A stretch of DNA of 64,000 nucleotides, from NCBI GenBank assembly GCA_003255065.1, contig QAOA01003192.1:709846-773845 (forward strand), in the 5' to 3' direction. Made by a program: the position numbers and the translations under genes. The first letter of the stretch is position 1. Each line of letters starts with the position of its first letter. The notes under the pieces are model-generated. The model made no database searches, was not told the origin of the DNA, and saw only the letters and a program-made list of their open reading frames with translations. The DNA comes from Cercis canadensis. Lineage: Eukaryota; Streptophyta; Magnoliopsida; Fabales; Fabaceae. Positions 13,077-25,619 of the stretch are shown piece by piece.

Positions 13077-15503
13077 GATGGAATTTCAAGCAATTTTCCA
13101 CTCTAGTTCAAAAGGTGCAGAGAGAATTGAAGACTCGAAAGGAGGCAAGAACTGCAACAGTAATATATGCAGTACACCAAATGCCGATGGCCAACAACAA
13201 ATTCAAGAAGTCAGAGTAAGCCATAAACCGACAGGCTCCCCCAATATAGTGACACGGAGAGAGTACAAGAAAACCTGAATGGTAACAAATGTAAAAAATA
13301 AAGATAAAAAAATATATATCAAAAAAGATGTTTATTAATTGTTACCCAGTTGTTGTCTTTTGCTAAAGGTCAAATTTTTTCTCTGGTTTTCCAACAAAAA
13401 ATAGCAATGAGCACAATCAAACAATCATGGCATCCCACGAATCAAAATTTTTCTAGGTTATGATTGCCAATGGCGAAGAAATTGTTTAGCATAAACCCAC
13501 AAAATTACACAGCCAATCTCAGATTTTTCTGGAGAAAAACTTGGAAAAATTAAAAATTAAATTACCAATAAATTCAAAGAGCAGTTTAATGCTGAGATAA
13601 TGAGGTTGAATAAGCAACGATCAAGGCCTCTGTAGGAACATCGTCAGCGAAAGCGAGCGGAAAAAAGTGTCAAAGACGAGAAACAAGCAAACCAACTGGG
13701 TTAAAGGCTAATAGGATCTTAAAGAGCCTGAGCGTGAATGTTGATCGGCCAGGGTTTTAGTCTTTTCGACACACGTGCTTAAAAACCTCAAAAATAGAAA
13801 AATATTTTAAAAAATGGATAATTACAAAGAAATACTAATAATAATAAAAGAAAGGTAGTTTTTTAAATATTTTTAATATTTATATAATATGTTATATTAC
13901 ATAAAAATAATTAATATATAAATAATATGTGTATAAATTAATTATTTTTAATTTATTAAAAAATAAATTATATTTTATTTTATATTTAATAAATTATATT
14001 TTATATTTAATAAAATATAAAAAAAAATTATATATACTTGTTACATTAATATAATATAATATATTTATATAGTATTATAGAATCTCCTTAAAATAGAACC
14101 TTGGCTTGAGTAGGATTGCCATGGAGAGCTACACGCAAAGAAAGGGCCCTCCTTTATAGTTATTTAGTAGATTTCACAAGATTAATTTTCAATCAATGTA
14201 ATATGCATGGTCTAATCCGTGTTATATTGTCTTATTATTTTTTATTAAATTTGAAGTCACTAAATTAATTTAGTGATGAGAGATTTGTGTAATTTATCCG
14301 AAGTTATAGTTCGAATTAGAGTTATCAAACTAGCTTGCCTTGCTTGGTGTGGGTCACACATTATTAAAATAAAAATTATATATTAATAAAATATATACAT
14401 ATATGTAGTTATAATTTAATAATATGTTGTTAACATTGAATTTTTAAGTTTTTTAAGCTAATTTCAACTTAATAATAATAAAAATTTCAAACTTTCATAC
14501 ATTATTAACATAATTCCACCTTGTCTAAGCCAAATTCATTACATAAGATGCAACTTAATTATAAAAAATTTCATAATGTTAAATATGATTTCCAAGAATT
14601 AATTTGAATTAGAGAATCAAATTGAAACAATTTATATAAAGACACATAGTGATTAAATTTGATTATTAAAGTGTAAAAATCCTTAGTTATCTCTTGCTTC
14701 TCAAAAGAATGGAGAAAACTTAAACTTGCTGGTGAAATTTTGCTTGAGTATTACTCTAAAGCATCATCCACTTAAATTCCCAATTATAATATTGTCCTTT
14801 GAAATTCTCAAACTTATTAGAGCCTCCGGCCTACGATAGTCGAAATGTTCTTCTAAGCACTAAGAGGTATTTTGGTTATTTCATATGATACAAAAGAAAC
14901 TAAACGAAAGTCTCTCATATTTAAAACCCATAGGTCTTTTCATCCAACACTAGAAACTTAAGAATAGTACACTCTAAATATATATATATATATTTTTTAC
15001 GAAGGATGATATAAAAATTTGTTGAGCTAGCTCTAGTTTTATGCTTTGTTATATATGATTTCTTACCAAAAATATATGACTTTTTTACAGAGACAAATGA
15101 TATCATTTATGATTTTTTACATGTAACCGAAAAGAAATTAGAATGGTAAGAATATACTCGTCAATAAAGAAAAAGATTTGATGTACTATAAGAGTGGACA
15201 TGTGAACCTTAGATTAATAAAAATAAAACAATTCCCTCGAATAGTAATTCATCACTTTCCTGCGTCTACATGAAATATTTATCACTCCCCATTTAATATG
15301 TATCCAATTAAGAAAATAAATTAAATTGAGGCACAATCCCATATAAATTAAGAGACTGGATTGGGGTAAATTGGAATCATTAATTGGGTATATTCCCATG
15401 AAAGATGCAAAAGTTAATAAATAAAAAGGTCTAAAATCATGCAGGAATACCATTTTGCATTAATTAATTGACTGATTTACTTCCTTAAGTGGTGCTGCTA
15501 GCT
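13077..15503. other. Divergent intergenic region, GPN3 to polygalacturonase
   Basis: 13077 to about 13750 is likely leader and promoter of GPN3 on the minus strand. 13780–14100 is extremely AT-rich. 14100–15480 is AT-rich without coding signal and has an (AT)n run near 14980–14996. No gene or clear transposon was recognised. Confidence 0.5.
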
Positions 15504-15514
15504 TCTATTTAAAT
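15504..15514 (+). promoter_or_regulatory. TATA-like box of the polygalacturonase gene
   Basis: TCTATTTAAAT lies about 130 bp upstream of the ATG and is followed by a CT-rich leader, consistent with a plant core promoter with the transcription start near 15540. Positional inference only. Confidence 0.45.
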
Positions 15515-15642
15515 CCCACCTTCCCTTCTCTCTTCACAAATCACTGCTACACTACGAAGTGTGGCACATTTCCTTCACTGCTTTCTCTCATTCTAATTGT
15601 TTCTCTTTTCTCTCTTTCACTTTGGTTCTGTGGTTTTTCACA

Positions 15643-18600
15643 ATGCAAGGGCTAATCACTTTCATTTTGATTCTTGGGTTTGCTTCATCCTATTTATGTG
15701 TGAGGTTGAATCCTAGAACCAAAGACACTTTCAATGTGATGGATTATGGTGCTGTAGGTGATGGCAAATCTGATGATTCCCAAGTATGTTCTTCTACTTT
15801 TGCTTTATATATATATATATATATTTTAGTATTTCCTTTTCTCTCTTTTATATTCGTGCTGCATATATAAAGGTTTAAACTTAAGACCTCTTTTTGAACT
15901 AATAGAAAACTATACCTCAAACCTAATGTTTTCACTCCATTATTTGATATAACAAGGAGTTTATGGTATTATTATTGCCATTAGACCAAGAGAAACTATT
16001 ATTGGTTATTATTCAGTATTGATACCAATTAATTTAATTACCTTGTGAATCCTCTGCGAATCCATTTTTTTTGTTTTCTAACAAAGAGGTTCATGACTTG
16101 GTGTTTTATATTTGAAATGATGGTAGGCAATTTCAAAAGCATGGTGGGATGTGTGTGGGGCAGTAACCTCTGGGACTGCAACTCTAGTTTTACCCAAGGG
16201 AAAGACATTTTTCTTGATGCCAATGGATTTTCAGGGTCCTTGCAAGTCCAAATATATTAACATTCAGGTATATATAATTAACTCTCTCTCTTAATTTTTA
16301 TGTATTTTTGTGGGTAGACACCAAAATTCATTTATCCTTTCTTTTTAATTCTTATATCATCATAGTTGTTATATAATTTGTTTGAATTTTACACAAAAGC
16401 TTTGCTGTCAACAAATTGAAAGAAAGTAACTGGTCTAACAATAGACTGAAAAAAGGAAACTTTTTTTTTTTCATTCTTTTTCAATATGAAGATGATATAT
16501 ATACTCCAATACTACCGGACAAGGCGCCAAAGATGATATATATTATCATGAATTCTTGATAAATTTAATGATATATATTGTTATTTTTTTAGGTACTATT
16601 CTGAAACTTCATTCTTTAATCAAAAACAAAAATAAAGACGAACTTATGGAAAATGTTTATCTAAGTCCAAGTACAATTGTTTATCTAAATCAAAGTCCAA
16701 TAGGAGTTGATTTTGTTTTTCCTTTCCTTTTTTTTTTTTTCATGCAGATCCAAGNTTTTTTCTTGCAGATCCAAGGGAACATTCTTGCACCAACAAAAGA
16801 TGCATGGGGAACTAAAGATAGATATATGGGATTTTTATATATAAATGGTCTCACAATCAATGGAGGAGGACAAATCAATGGGCAGGGTTCTCGTTGGTGG
16901 AAGGAATGCACTTCAAATTGTCAAAGACCTACTGTACGATGCCTCTTAACTTTATTTATTTCATTCAGAATCTGCTTCATTAACAATTAAAATAATAGTT
17001 ATTTCAGGTCTTATATAGCTTATTTGTTTAAAGTTTCTTGGTGTTATTCTTTAGAAATAACTAGAAAAACAAAAACTTTTGAATTTGTTTACAAGTGGCT
17101 TTGCAAATTAATAAAAATCTACACTTTGGCATTAACATGAACTACTAATTAAGCAGAAGGCAATGGCTTACAATCCCTAAAAGATAGATTGCCGTTAGAT
17201 GTGAGCTAGTGGTAAGGGGTCAGTTAGCTTGCGTTTGTAGTCTTGTTTTGTCATCTGTGAAAAATATTACAGTTGGTTAATGTTACTTCATAATTACTTC
17301 AGCTTGATTTGTCATGTGGGTGATATTGCAGCTCGTATTTATTCATGCTTGCAATGATTTAACTATGAGTGATCTGAGGCACATTGATAGTCCAAGAAAT
17401 CACATAGCCATACATAATTGCAATGGTGTGAGAATCTCTGATCTCCAAATTGAAGCTCCTGCTGAGAGCCCCAACACTGATGGGATTAACATTGCTCTAT
17501 CAACAAACATCAACATAGAAAATTCCTTGATAGCAACTGGTAATTCCAAGTTTTTATTTTAATTAAGTTTTTTTATTAAACAAATTTCTTTGATAATTGT
17601 GTGGTTAGTTATAATGCACAATTTTGTATTATTTAACTAGGTGATGATTGTATTTCCATGCTTAATGGCACCTCTTATGTCAATATCAGCAAGATTGCTT
17701 GTGGACCAGGCCATGGAATAAGGTTTGTTTTATTTATATTTTAATTTTCTTGATGACACAAAAGAAAGAAATTGGTAAAATTAGCCGTTTAATTAGGTAA
17801 TTTGAAGGATTTCAAATCTTTATATATATTTCCATGTAAAAAATAAAGTTAGTTTGATAAAATAAGATTTTCAAATAAACTTGTGAAACTATTTGTTAGT
17901 CAATATTGTAAAAATAAGGTACTTTATTTTAATTTTAGTTTGAATTATCCAAAACTTATCATGAAAAATGTAATTTTTTTTCTTCATCTTTATGTGTGAA
18001 CATAACCTATTCTTCTTTTTATGTGTGTGAAGAATAAATTTCATTAATTCTAGAGCAATTTACAAATTAAATTTAATAAGTTACTTAAGAAAAAAAATAT
18101 GTGTCAGAAGCAGACCTATTTCATAAAGCTTAGAGTAATTTACAAATGAAATTTGATATTACAAAATTTAGAGACAGGTTTCAATTAGAAAAAATGAATG
18201 AGAAATTTCCTTTACTTTAGTTTTGATTGTTAATGAAATTTTTTCCCCCTTTGACTGTTCATTAATATGTATATATTTGAATTCATGCAGCATTGGAAGC
18301 CTTGGAAATGATAGAACTTCTTATGACACAGTTGAAGAGGTACATGTTCAAGATTGCAGCTTCAATGCCACTCTAAATGGAGTAAGAATCAAAACATATG
18401 AGGTAATTAATTAGCATGAACTAGTTTAGTGTACTAAATAGATACACCAATAAAATTAAAAAAAAAAAAATCAATGAGACACAAGCATAACTATATGCCA
18501 TATAACTTTGATCACTTTTCTTCTGCTTTCTTGTCTATCTGATCAAATCATGTTGTATTTGCCTTTTTTATTTTTATTTTTATAGTAATACAATATATTG

Positions 18601-19164
18601 GTTATGCATGTGGTGATATTCACCTAGTTGAAAAAAGAATGTTTTTCCTATTTTCTCTAAATTTTTTCTTTTTTCTTTTCTTTTGTTTTCAATACTCTGC
18701 AGGGTGGATTAGGCTATGTAAGGAAAATCACTTTTGAGGAAATCAAAATTATAGGGTCCCATAACCCTGTGATTATAGACCAGCACTACTTTAGCCAAGG
18801 AAATGCTGATAACGAGGTAATTAAGCACTAATTAATCATATATGTCCATTAGTTATTCCATATAAATTCACTTTTTGCTTTCTGTATACATCTTAATTAA
18901 TTTAAATTATATTTTCAATTTGCTCAAAATTAGGTTTCAGCAGTGAAAGTGAGTGATATTACATTCCGTGATATTCATGGAACTTCTGCTGATGAGAAAG
19001 CCATTGAATTCAACTGCAGCAAAAAGTTTGGTTGCTTCAACATTATATTAGATAACATTGACTTAACCTCATCTGTTCCTGGAAAGAAGACATTTGCCAC
19101 TTGCAACAACGCTCATGGAGGATCTGCATCTGTTTTTCCCAGTAACCCTTGCCTGCAAAGATGA
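15643..19164 (+). CDS. Polygalacturonase (glycoside hydrolase family 28)
   Basis: Secreted pectin-degrading enzyme that hydrolyses alpha-1,4-galacturonosyl bonds in the cell wall. Eight exons: 15643–15783, 16127–16267, 16769–16933, 17332–17539, 17641–17722, 18291–18402, 18703–18816, 18934–19164; 397 aa, normal for the family. The N-terminus is a hydrophobic signal peptide of about 20 residues, followed by [16 protein letters not shown]. All four GH28 motifs are present: NTDG (D199), GDDC (D220, D221), GHG (H243) and RIK (R278, K280), so the enzyme should be active. RIKTY replaces the commoner RIKTW. The exon 3 acceptor region occurs twice around an N at 16755; I used the second copy, which keeps the frame. 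Whether it acts as an endo- or exo-enzyme cannot be told from sequence alone. Confidence 0.95.
15806..15826. repeat. (AT)n microsatellite
   Basis: A run of alternating T and A lies in intron 1 of the polygalacturonase gene. Confidence 0.8.
16735..16775. repeat. 20-bp direct repeat around a single N at an exon border
   Basis: 16735–16754 and 16756–16775 match with one mismatch and both contain the splice acceptor and first bases of polygalacturonase exon 3. The N at 16755 marks a join. The true locus probably has one copy. Confidence 0.75.
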
Positions 19165-20458
19165 TTTCCCAGTAGTTCTGATCTATCTATCTTTATTTTC
19201 CTTTGTTCTCATAATTAGGGTTTCTTTATTTCTCTTGCTAGTACCCCTTTGCTTTTATGGGTCAGTTAGTAAAGTATGATGAGCCCTAAACCTATGTCAT
19301 TATGTGAATTGGCACTTACTGTTCAAAGGTTTATCATTGGTTCACTCTTATGACATTAATGAGAAATTGATCTTGCATCATGGGAATGTAGTCTCCATGG
19401 ATTTAAATTGCTGTTCGCAACCGTAATATTATAATTTTGGCAGCGATTATAATTGCATTTTGCTATTAATGTGGTTTGGAGTTATTTTATTTTCATATTG
19501 TTTTTAAGTAACGCCACAATCACTAAGTTAACCAAAATTGTTATACCCTAATTTGTCTTTAGAAGCATTTAACAAAAAATAAGAATAATAAAGGAATGCC
19601 CCAATTTTTTTTAATTATTAGATAGAATCAAAGTCTTCTACTTCTGAAAGATTATAAGAGATTAGAAGTTCAAGCGTTCGTACTGTCATGTAACAAAAAA
19701 AAAAAACATATAAAAGATTGTCTAAACTATATACCCGTTTGAGAATGATCTGCCATGTTCATTCACCCTCTTAGCACTGCAACTAAAAATTATATTTGAT
19801 CTTGATCACAGTCACGTCACTTATTTTCCAAACTTCATTTGTTTTTCTAAGCATAATCTACAAACAACCAAATTAACAATCCAATTGTTGCTAAGTTTTA
19901 AGCCTGTCACATCACTAATTTTGATCCCACTTCCAACTATTTCTCCCACAGCCACAAACTAGCACTGGTATTAATGTTACCAGCGCAATACAAATTAATC
20001 TGCAAGCTAGTAAGTCCCTTATTGACTTGGAGTCAATGCAATGATTACAGAGCAGCGATCATGACACTACAAGCACTATCCTCCTTTGAATAGACTCATG
20101 ATGTATTGCTTAGTTTTAGATGTGAAGATACCCACTATGATTTTAGAAAGCTCTGTGTGGAAGGGAATTCACACCTTCAATTCATTGATAATGATGAGCT
20201 GCAAAGAGGATTAAAAATTACACCAGCTCTTCTCAAAACAATTAAAAAATCTACGTAGAATGGCCATCATAGTTTTCTCTCACAACTATGTGTCCTCAAC
20301 CAATCAGGGTTAATTTAGCTAGTAAAGATCGAAACACTTTGCTTTCATAGATAATTTATATATAAGTATCACTGTAAATCCCAGCCTCAAAATATGGTAG
20401 CCTCCCCTCACCTAGCTAAACATTTAGTAACCAAAAAAAAACTACATGTCCTCAACCT
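19165..20458. other. 3' flank of the polygalacturonase and AT-rich spacer
   Basis: The first few hundred bases are probably the 3' UTR of the polygalacturonase. The remainder, up to the TNL relic, has no recognisable coding or RNA gene. Confidence 0.5.
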
Positions 20459-21077
20459 TTTTCGTCTACAAGAGCTTGTCCAGATCTTTGAATCCATAAG
20501 ACAAAGGGATCGGTTGGTTTTTTTCCAGTTTTTCTTTTATCAAGTTGAGTCATCTGAAGGGATTTATAAAGAAGCAATCACCAAGCATGAGGAAAAGTTT
20601 AAGAATGACATGGAAAAGGTGGAAATTTGGAAATCAGCTCTGCATTTAGCAGCTAGTCTGTCTGGCTAATAATTGTCATGTTAATATTTGTATCCAACAA
20701 AAGAAAGAAAGAAAACCAAACCTTGACAAAGCTAAATATTTGCTACATGCTCATTGTTAAGCATAACAGAAATGTATATGATGGAGGATGACTTGTCAAA
20801 TCTGAGCTGTCATAGTTGCTGAGTCAGCAAGGTCNTCATGAAGAAGCTATTGAATTGTTTAGTTGGAATGCCTTTAAAAATAAGGAAGTTGATTCAAGTT
20901 ACATGGCCATTTGGAGCATGCGTACGTTATTGTAATGGCCTACCATTGGTTTTGGAGAAAATAGGTTCTAACTTGTTTGATAAAACACTACCTTGATGGA
21001 AATCTGCATTAGATGTATATAAAAGAATTCCTAACAAAGATGAAGCATGGATTTGGGTTCTTCTTAGCTCTGTTTGA
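20459..21077 (+). pseudogene. Relic of a TIR-NBS-LRR resistance gene
   Basis: Two pieces in the right order resemble plant TNL immune receptors. Piece one (about 20459–20669) reads like the end of a TIR domain: RLQELVQIFES, FFYQVESSEG, then AITKHEEKFKNDMEKVEIW and ending ALHLAASLSG, with a stop where the family has Trp. Piece two (about 20838–21077) matches the NB-ARC end: HEEAIELFSWNAFKNKEVDS, then GLPLVLEKIGSNLFD and SALDVYKRIPNKDEAW, with internal stops. The P-loop, kinase-2 and LRR regions between and after are absent, and an N at 20835 lies at the start of piece two. The gene is dead. The identification rests on motif resemblance. Confidence 0.75.
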
Positions 21078-22104
21078 CAGATGAGAAAATGGCATAAAAA
21101 CCTCATCATAATTAGTTAGCAGACCATGAAAAAAATATACAAATTCTCGAGGGAGAGAAAACTAGAAAAAATATACAAATTCATGAAGTATGTAGCTTTC
21201 TACACAAAATGCGTAAATTGGTGTCCAAATGTTTTGGCAATTACCATGTAGGACACCCTTTTCTAAATCTTTGAGAGTGGGAGGGAAAATGGGAGACATT
21301 GGAAGAAAGAGAGGAGTACAATAAAATCAAATACCTAGATGGTGCAGAAGAACCACCGGTGATGGTTTCCGACGAAGAAGGAGGCGACGGTGGCGAAATG
21401 CGGAGCTCGAGTTGTGTGAGTGGAGCAGAAAGGTGAAGAGATTCAGGTCACTCTGATCCCTCGAAACCAGAAGAAGATGAAGACTTACTGTTTATTGTTT
21501 CGGTCATTGAGCTAAATGGCAGCCCGTTTAAGGAAACAAAAGAAAAGAAAGAAGAAAAAACTAAACAAAAGGTTTAACGAAATGGTGTCCTGTGTGCGCC
21601 ATGTTACATCATTTTGAGGTAGCGCTGCCTTCATCTGAGTTTTGGTGGTATTTATTCAATAATTTTAAAAAATTTAGTCACATTATATATGATAAAATAT
21701 ATAATTCTTTTTTATGAAATATAAGATAATAAAAATATCTCAAACAAATAATTTAATTTTTTTCCAAAAAAATAAAATTTAACATATTTTTTTATATTAT
21801 ATAATTTTTATATTTTATAAATAATTATATATTTTATCAAATATAAAATAATTTAGTTTTTTAAAAATTTTATAATAATACTAATATTATTAGGTGAGTT
21901 TCATTAAAATTTACTCAACTGAGTGAAAAATAGTCCTACCATTCAAAATAGCCCAACCTAGCATAGCAATCACCGAAAAAGAAAATTGGCAATTGCCAAT
22001 AATTGGAAACTAAAAAAAATTGTGAAAAGGATTAATAAAACGGCAACCAAAATACCCAAAACGCACTGCAGAAAAAAAAAAAAGAAGAAAAGAAAAATCC
22101 AAGC
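21078..22104. other. Spacer upstream of the first PPR gene
   Basis: A GC-richer patch at about 21340–21480 could hold a short exon or leader on the minus strand, with a donor-like GTATTTG, but no protein family is recognisable. 21650–21900 is AT-rich. No gene is called. Confidence 0.35.
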
Positions 22105-22455
22105 ATGGAACAACACGTTACAGTCTCACAGACACTCGCCGACTATCTTCCTTCCTTGATAATCAGCGGCGCCAACAACCGGAGTTCAAGTTCCGGCCAT
22201 GCCAAACTGATCCACCACGCCACTTCAATGCATCTTTTTTCCTTGCTCAAAGCCGAAAAAAATTTCAACTTCTCTTACAGAGATATGAGCTCTGCGACAC
22301 AAATACAAGTGAAGGCAGTTCTGGGAAAAAAATTATCCAACGGTAACAAATTAAAATCCGGTTGGTCCCTACCACTTTGTTTTATCTACAAAATCAGTGT
22401 CAAAGTTTTATCTTTTGCAAATATCTACTCTATTTTTGTCTTCATAGAATTCTAG
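22105..22455 (+). other. Unrecognised open frame in the PPR leader region
   Basis: An ATG-started frame of 116 codons has no recognisable domain. It lies 255 bp upstream of the PPR start on the same strand. A donor-like GGTAAC at 22342 and an acceptor-like GTGCAG at 22682–22687 could splice it to the PPR leader, in which case it would end soon after the junction and act as an upstream frame. It may simply be a transcribed leader. Confidence 0.25.
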
Positions 22456-22709
22456 GCCTAGCACCCATTGGGTTCTTTTTGCTCAGAGAAGTCTCTATAT
22501 CTCAATCTCACTCCTTGTTCAATTTTTTTTTTCTCTTCGCATATACTTTCACGTGAAGGTACATGAAGTTCTTGTTTTGGAATTCTACTATTCCTGTGTG
22601 CTGTGTTGTGTGAATGGTGATGATGGTTGTTGGAATAAAGCTTCTGTCTTTGACTGTTTAATAAGTTGGTAATTGTTGCTGGTGCAGCTCATTAAAAGAG
22701 GACGTTTTG

Positions 22710-25619
22710 ATGGAATGCACATTTTTTGCTTCAGAAATGCGGTGCCCACCTAGTTTTCAAGTCCTCTTGCTGCCCATCTGCCAAGTTCAAGCTTTTTCAG
22801 TTCAATTTCCCAGTAAGGTTTTTAATAACTCAAAACCTCTTTTCATTTCTGTTCGGTGTAAATCCTCATGTTCTGCTGCGCTGGATACAATAGAGTCATA
22901 CCCCGCAAGCAGTTCAGCTTTTGTCGATAGGAAAAACCGAGAGAATACCAGGGAGGAATCTATAAATATAAATAGAAAGGAGAGGCTTAAAAGGTATTCT
23001 GCATTGTTGCATGATTGTGCTTTAAAAGGGTCTTTGAATGAGGGTAGGGCCATACACGGGCACCAGATCAGAAATGGGGTGAATCCAGATTCTCACTTTT
23101 GGGTTTCGTTGATCAATGTCTATGCTAAATGTGGTCATCTTGCTTATGCACGCCATGTGCTTGCTGAAATGCCTGAACAAGATGTTGTATCATGGACTGC
23201 ATTAATTCAAGGTTTCGTACGTCAAGGCAATGGCAAGGTAGGTATTAGTTTGTTTTGTGAGATGCGAAAGGAAGGTATAGTGCCAAATGAATTCACATTG
23301 GCCACTTGTTTGAAAGCTTGTTCTATGTGCTTGAATATAAATTTTGCAAAACAGGTTCAAGCAGAAGCAATTAAGGTTGGAGTATTATCTGATTTGTTTG
23401 TTGGGTCTGCACTAGTTGATCTCTATGCAAAATGTGGTGAAATGGACCTTGCCGATAGGATGTTTTTTTGCATGCCTGAGCAGAATGAAGTCATATGGAA
23501 TGTGTTACTTAATGGCCATGCTCAAATGGGTGACGGGAAAGAAGTTTTCAGATTGTTTTTCAGAATGTTATTATCAGAAGTAAAGTTCAGTAAATTCACC
23601 TTATCCAGTGTCATTAAGGGTTGTGCAAATTCAGGAGATTTGAGAGATGGCCAGATTGTGCATTGTCTTGCAATCAAAAGTGGTTGTGAACTTGATAAAT
23701 TCTTGGGTTGTAGTCTTATGGATATGTACTCTAAGTGTGACCAGGTTGGTGATGCACTGAAACTGTTCTATATGATCAAAGATCATGATGTAGTCTCCTG
23801 GAGTGCAATGATCACTTGTCTTGATCAGCAAGGGCACAGCAAAGAAGCAGTCAAGCTATTTTACTTGATGAGACATACAGGTGTTCAACCAAACCAATTT
23901 ACCTTTGCAAGTGTTGTTAGTGCTGCCTCTGATTTGGGGGACTTGCCTTATGGACAAAGTATCCATGCTTGTATTTGCAAATGTGGGTTTGAATCTGATG
24001 TGACAGTTAGTAATGCCCTCACCATGATGTACATGAAGAATGGATGTGTGAGTGATGGTGCTCGTGTGTTTGAAGCAATTCCAGAGCCAGATCTTGTTTC
24101 TTGGAATGCTCTGTTGTCTGGATTTCATGACTATGATTCTTGTGAATCTGGACCTAGAACTTTCTATCAGGTGCTTCTAGAAGGTTTTAGGCCAAACATG
24201 TACACATATATTAGTGTTTTAAGGTCTTGTTCTAGCCTCTTAGACGTAGGCTTTGGTAAGCAAGTTCATGCTCAGGTTCTGAAAAACAATCTTGATAGCA
24301 ACGAATATGTTGGGACAGCCCTTGTTGACATGTATGCAAAATGTAGGTGTATGGAAGAAGCATATATAGCTTTTGATCGGTTGATCCGTCGAGATGTCTT
24401 CACTTGGACAGCAATCATCACTGGTTTTGCCCAAACTGACCAAGCAGAGAAGGCTATTAAATGCTTCAATTTAATGCAGCAAGAAGGTGTAAAGCCTAAT
24501 GAGTTCACTGTTTCTTGCTGTTTAAGTGGTTGTTCTCAAATTACTGCCACTGAAACTGGAAGGCAGCTTCACTCAATGGCATTAAAGAGTGGACATTTGC
24601 ATGATATTTTTGTTTCCAGTGCACTTGTTGATATGTATGCAAAATGTGGATGCATAGAAGATGCTGGGTCAATTTTTGAGAGATTGGTTAGACGTGATAC
24701 AGTCTTGTGGAATACTATGATATGTGGATTCTCTCTACATGGACAAGGAGAGAAGGCTCTTGAGACCTTTCAGGCAATGATAGATGAGGGCAATGTACCT
24801 GATGAGGTTACCTTTCTAGGTGTCCTTTTTGCATGTAGCCACATGGGCCTTATTGAAAAAGGAAAACAGCACTTTAACTCCATGAGCAGTGTGTATGACA
24901 TATCTCCTAGAGATGAACATTATGCTTGTATGGTTGATATTCTCAGTCGTGCTGGAAGGTTTGATGAGGTTGAAAGCTTTATTGAGGAGATGAAGCTAAC
25001 TGATAATGTCTTGATCTGGGAGACGATTCTGGGTGCATGTACAAAGCATGGAAATATTAAATTTGGTGAGAGAGCTGCAGCAAAGCTCTTTGAGCTTAAA
25101 CCTGAGACAGACTCTAATTATATATTACTCTCTAATATTTTTGCTAGCAAAGGTAGGTGGGCAGATGTCAGAAAGGTGAGGACATTGATGTCCAGCCAGG
25201 GTGTGAAAAAGGAACCTGGATGTAGCTGGCTAGAGATTAACAATCAAGTACATGCCTTTTTGTCTGATGGTTTACATCCAAACATCAAGGAAATTCATTT
25301 GAAATTGGAGGAGCTTAGTCAAAAACTCAGATTTGTGGGTTATATCCCACAGACAGAACATGTGCTTCATAATGTTTCTGAGATGGAGAAGAAAGAACAT
25401 CTTAATCATCATAGTGAGAAGTTGGCTCTCGCTTTTGCCCTTATGAGCACCAGCTCTATGAAAAAAATCAGAATTTTTAAGAACCTACGTATCTGTTATG
25501 ATTGCCATAATTTCATGAAGCTGGTCTCAGACATCACAAACCGAGAAATAGTTGTTCGTGATGTTAATCGGTTCCACCACTTCAAGAACGGATCTTGCTC
25601 CTGTCAGGATTATTGGTGA
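22710..25619 (+). CDS. DYW-type pentatricopeptide repeat protein
   Basis: Intronless PLS-class PPR gene of 969 aa from the ATG at 22710 (a second ATG at 22737 is possible). These proteins bind organelle RNA and most direct C-to-U editing. The first 90 or so residues look like an organelle targeting region. About residues 90–780 form many P/L/S repeats with the usual LVDMYAKCG and VSWNAL phrases. E/E+ motifs follow (EPGCSWLEINNQVHAF), then a complete DYW deaminase domain. The zinc-site residues are present: HSE (H901, E903) and CYDC (C929, C932), and the protein ends CSCQDYW. The frame is uninterrupted. The RNA target and choice of plastid or mitochondrion cannot be read from the sequence. Confidence 0.95.
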   Translation: MECTFFASEMRCPPSFQVLLLPICQVQAFSVQFPSKVFNNSKPLFISVRCKSSCSAALDTIESYPASSSAFVDRKNRENTREESININRKERLKRYSALLHDCALKGSLNEGRAIHGHQIRNGVNPDSHFWVSLINVYAKCGHLAYARHVLAEMPEQDVVSWTALIQGFVRQGNGKVGISLFCEMRKEGIVPNEFTLATCLKACSMCLNINFAKQVQAEAIKVGVLSDLFVGSALVDLYAKCGEMDLADRMFFCMPEQNEVIWNVLLNGHAQMGDGKEVFRLFFRMLLSEVKFSKFTLSSVIKGCANSGDLRDGQIVHCLAIKSGCELDKFLGCSLMDMYSKCDQVGDALKLFYMIKDHDVVSWSAMITCLDQQGHSKEAVKLFYLMRHTGVQPNQFTFASVVSAASDLGDLPYGQSIHACICKCGFESDVTVSNALTMMYMKNGCVSDGARVFEAIPEPDLVSWNALLSGFHDYDSCESGPRTFYQVLLEGFRPNMYTYISVLRSCSSLLDVGFGKQVHAQVLKNNLDSNEYVGTALVDMYAKCRCMEEAYIAFDRLIRRDVFTWTAIITGFAQTDQAEKAIKCFNLMQQEGVKPNEFTVSCCLSGCSQITATETGRQLHSMALKSGHLHDIFVSSALVDMYAKCGCIEDAGSIFERLVRRDTVLWNTMICGFSLHGQGEKALETFQAMIDEGNVPDEVTFLGVLFACSHMGLIEKGKQHFNSMSSVYDISPRDEHYACMVDILSRAGRFDEVESFIEEMKLTDNVLIWETILGACTKHGNIKFGERAAAKLFELKPETDSNYILLSNIFASKGRWADVRKVRTLMSSQGVKKEPGCSWLEINNQVHAFLSDGLHPNIKEIHLKLEELSQKLRFVGYIPQTEHVLHNVSEMEKKEHLNHHSEKLALAFALMSTSSMKKIRIFKNLRICYDCHNFMKLVSDITNREIVVRDVNRFHHFKNGSCSCQDYW

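Noticed and set aside
17180..17290. Possible SINE (AGCTAGTGGTAAGG resembles box A)
   Set aside because: The box B candidate is too degenerate and there is no tail or flanking repeat.
21340..21480. Possible first exon on the minus strand
   Set aside because: GC-richer with a donor-like site, but no continuing exon or protein family could be found.
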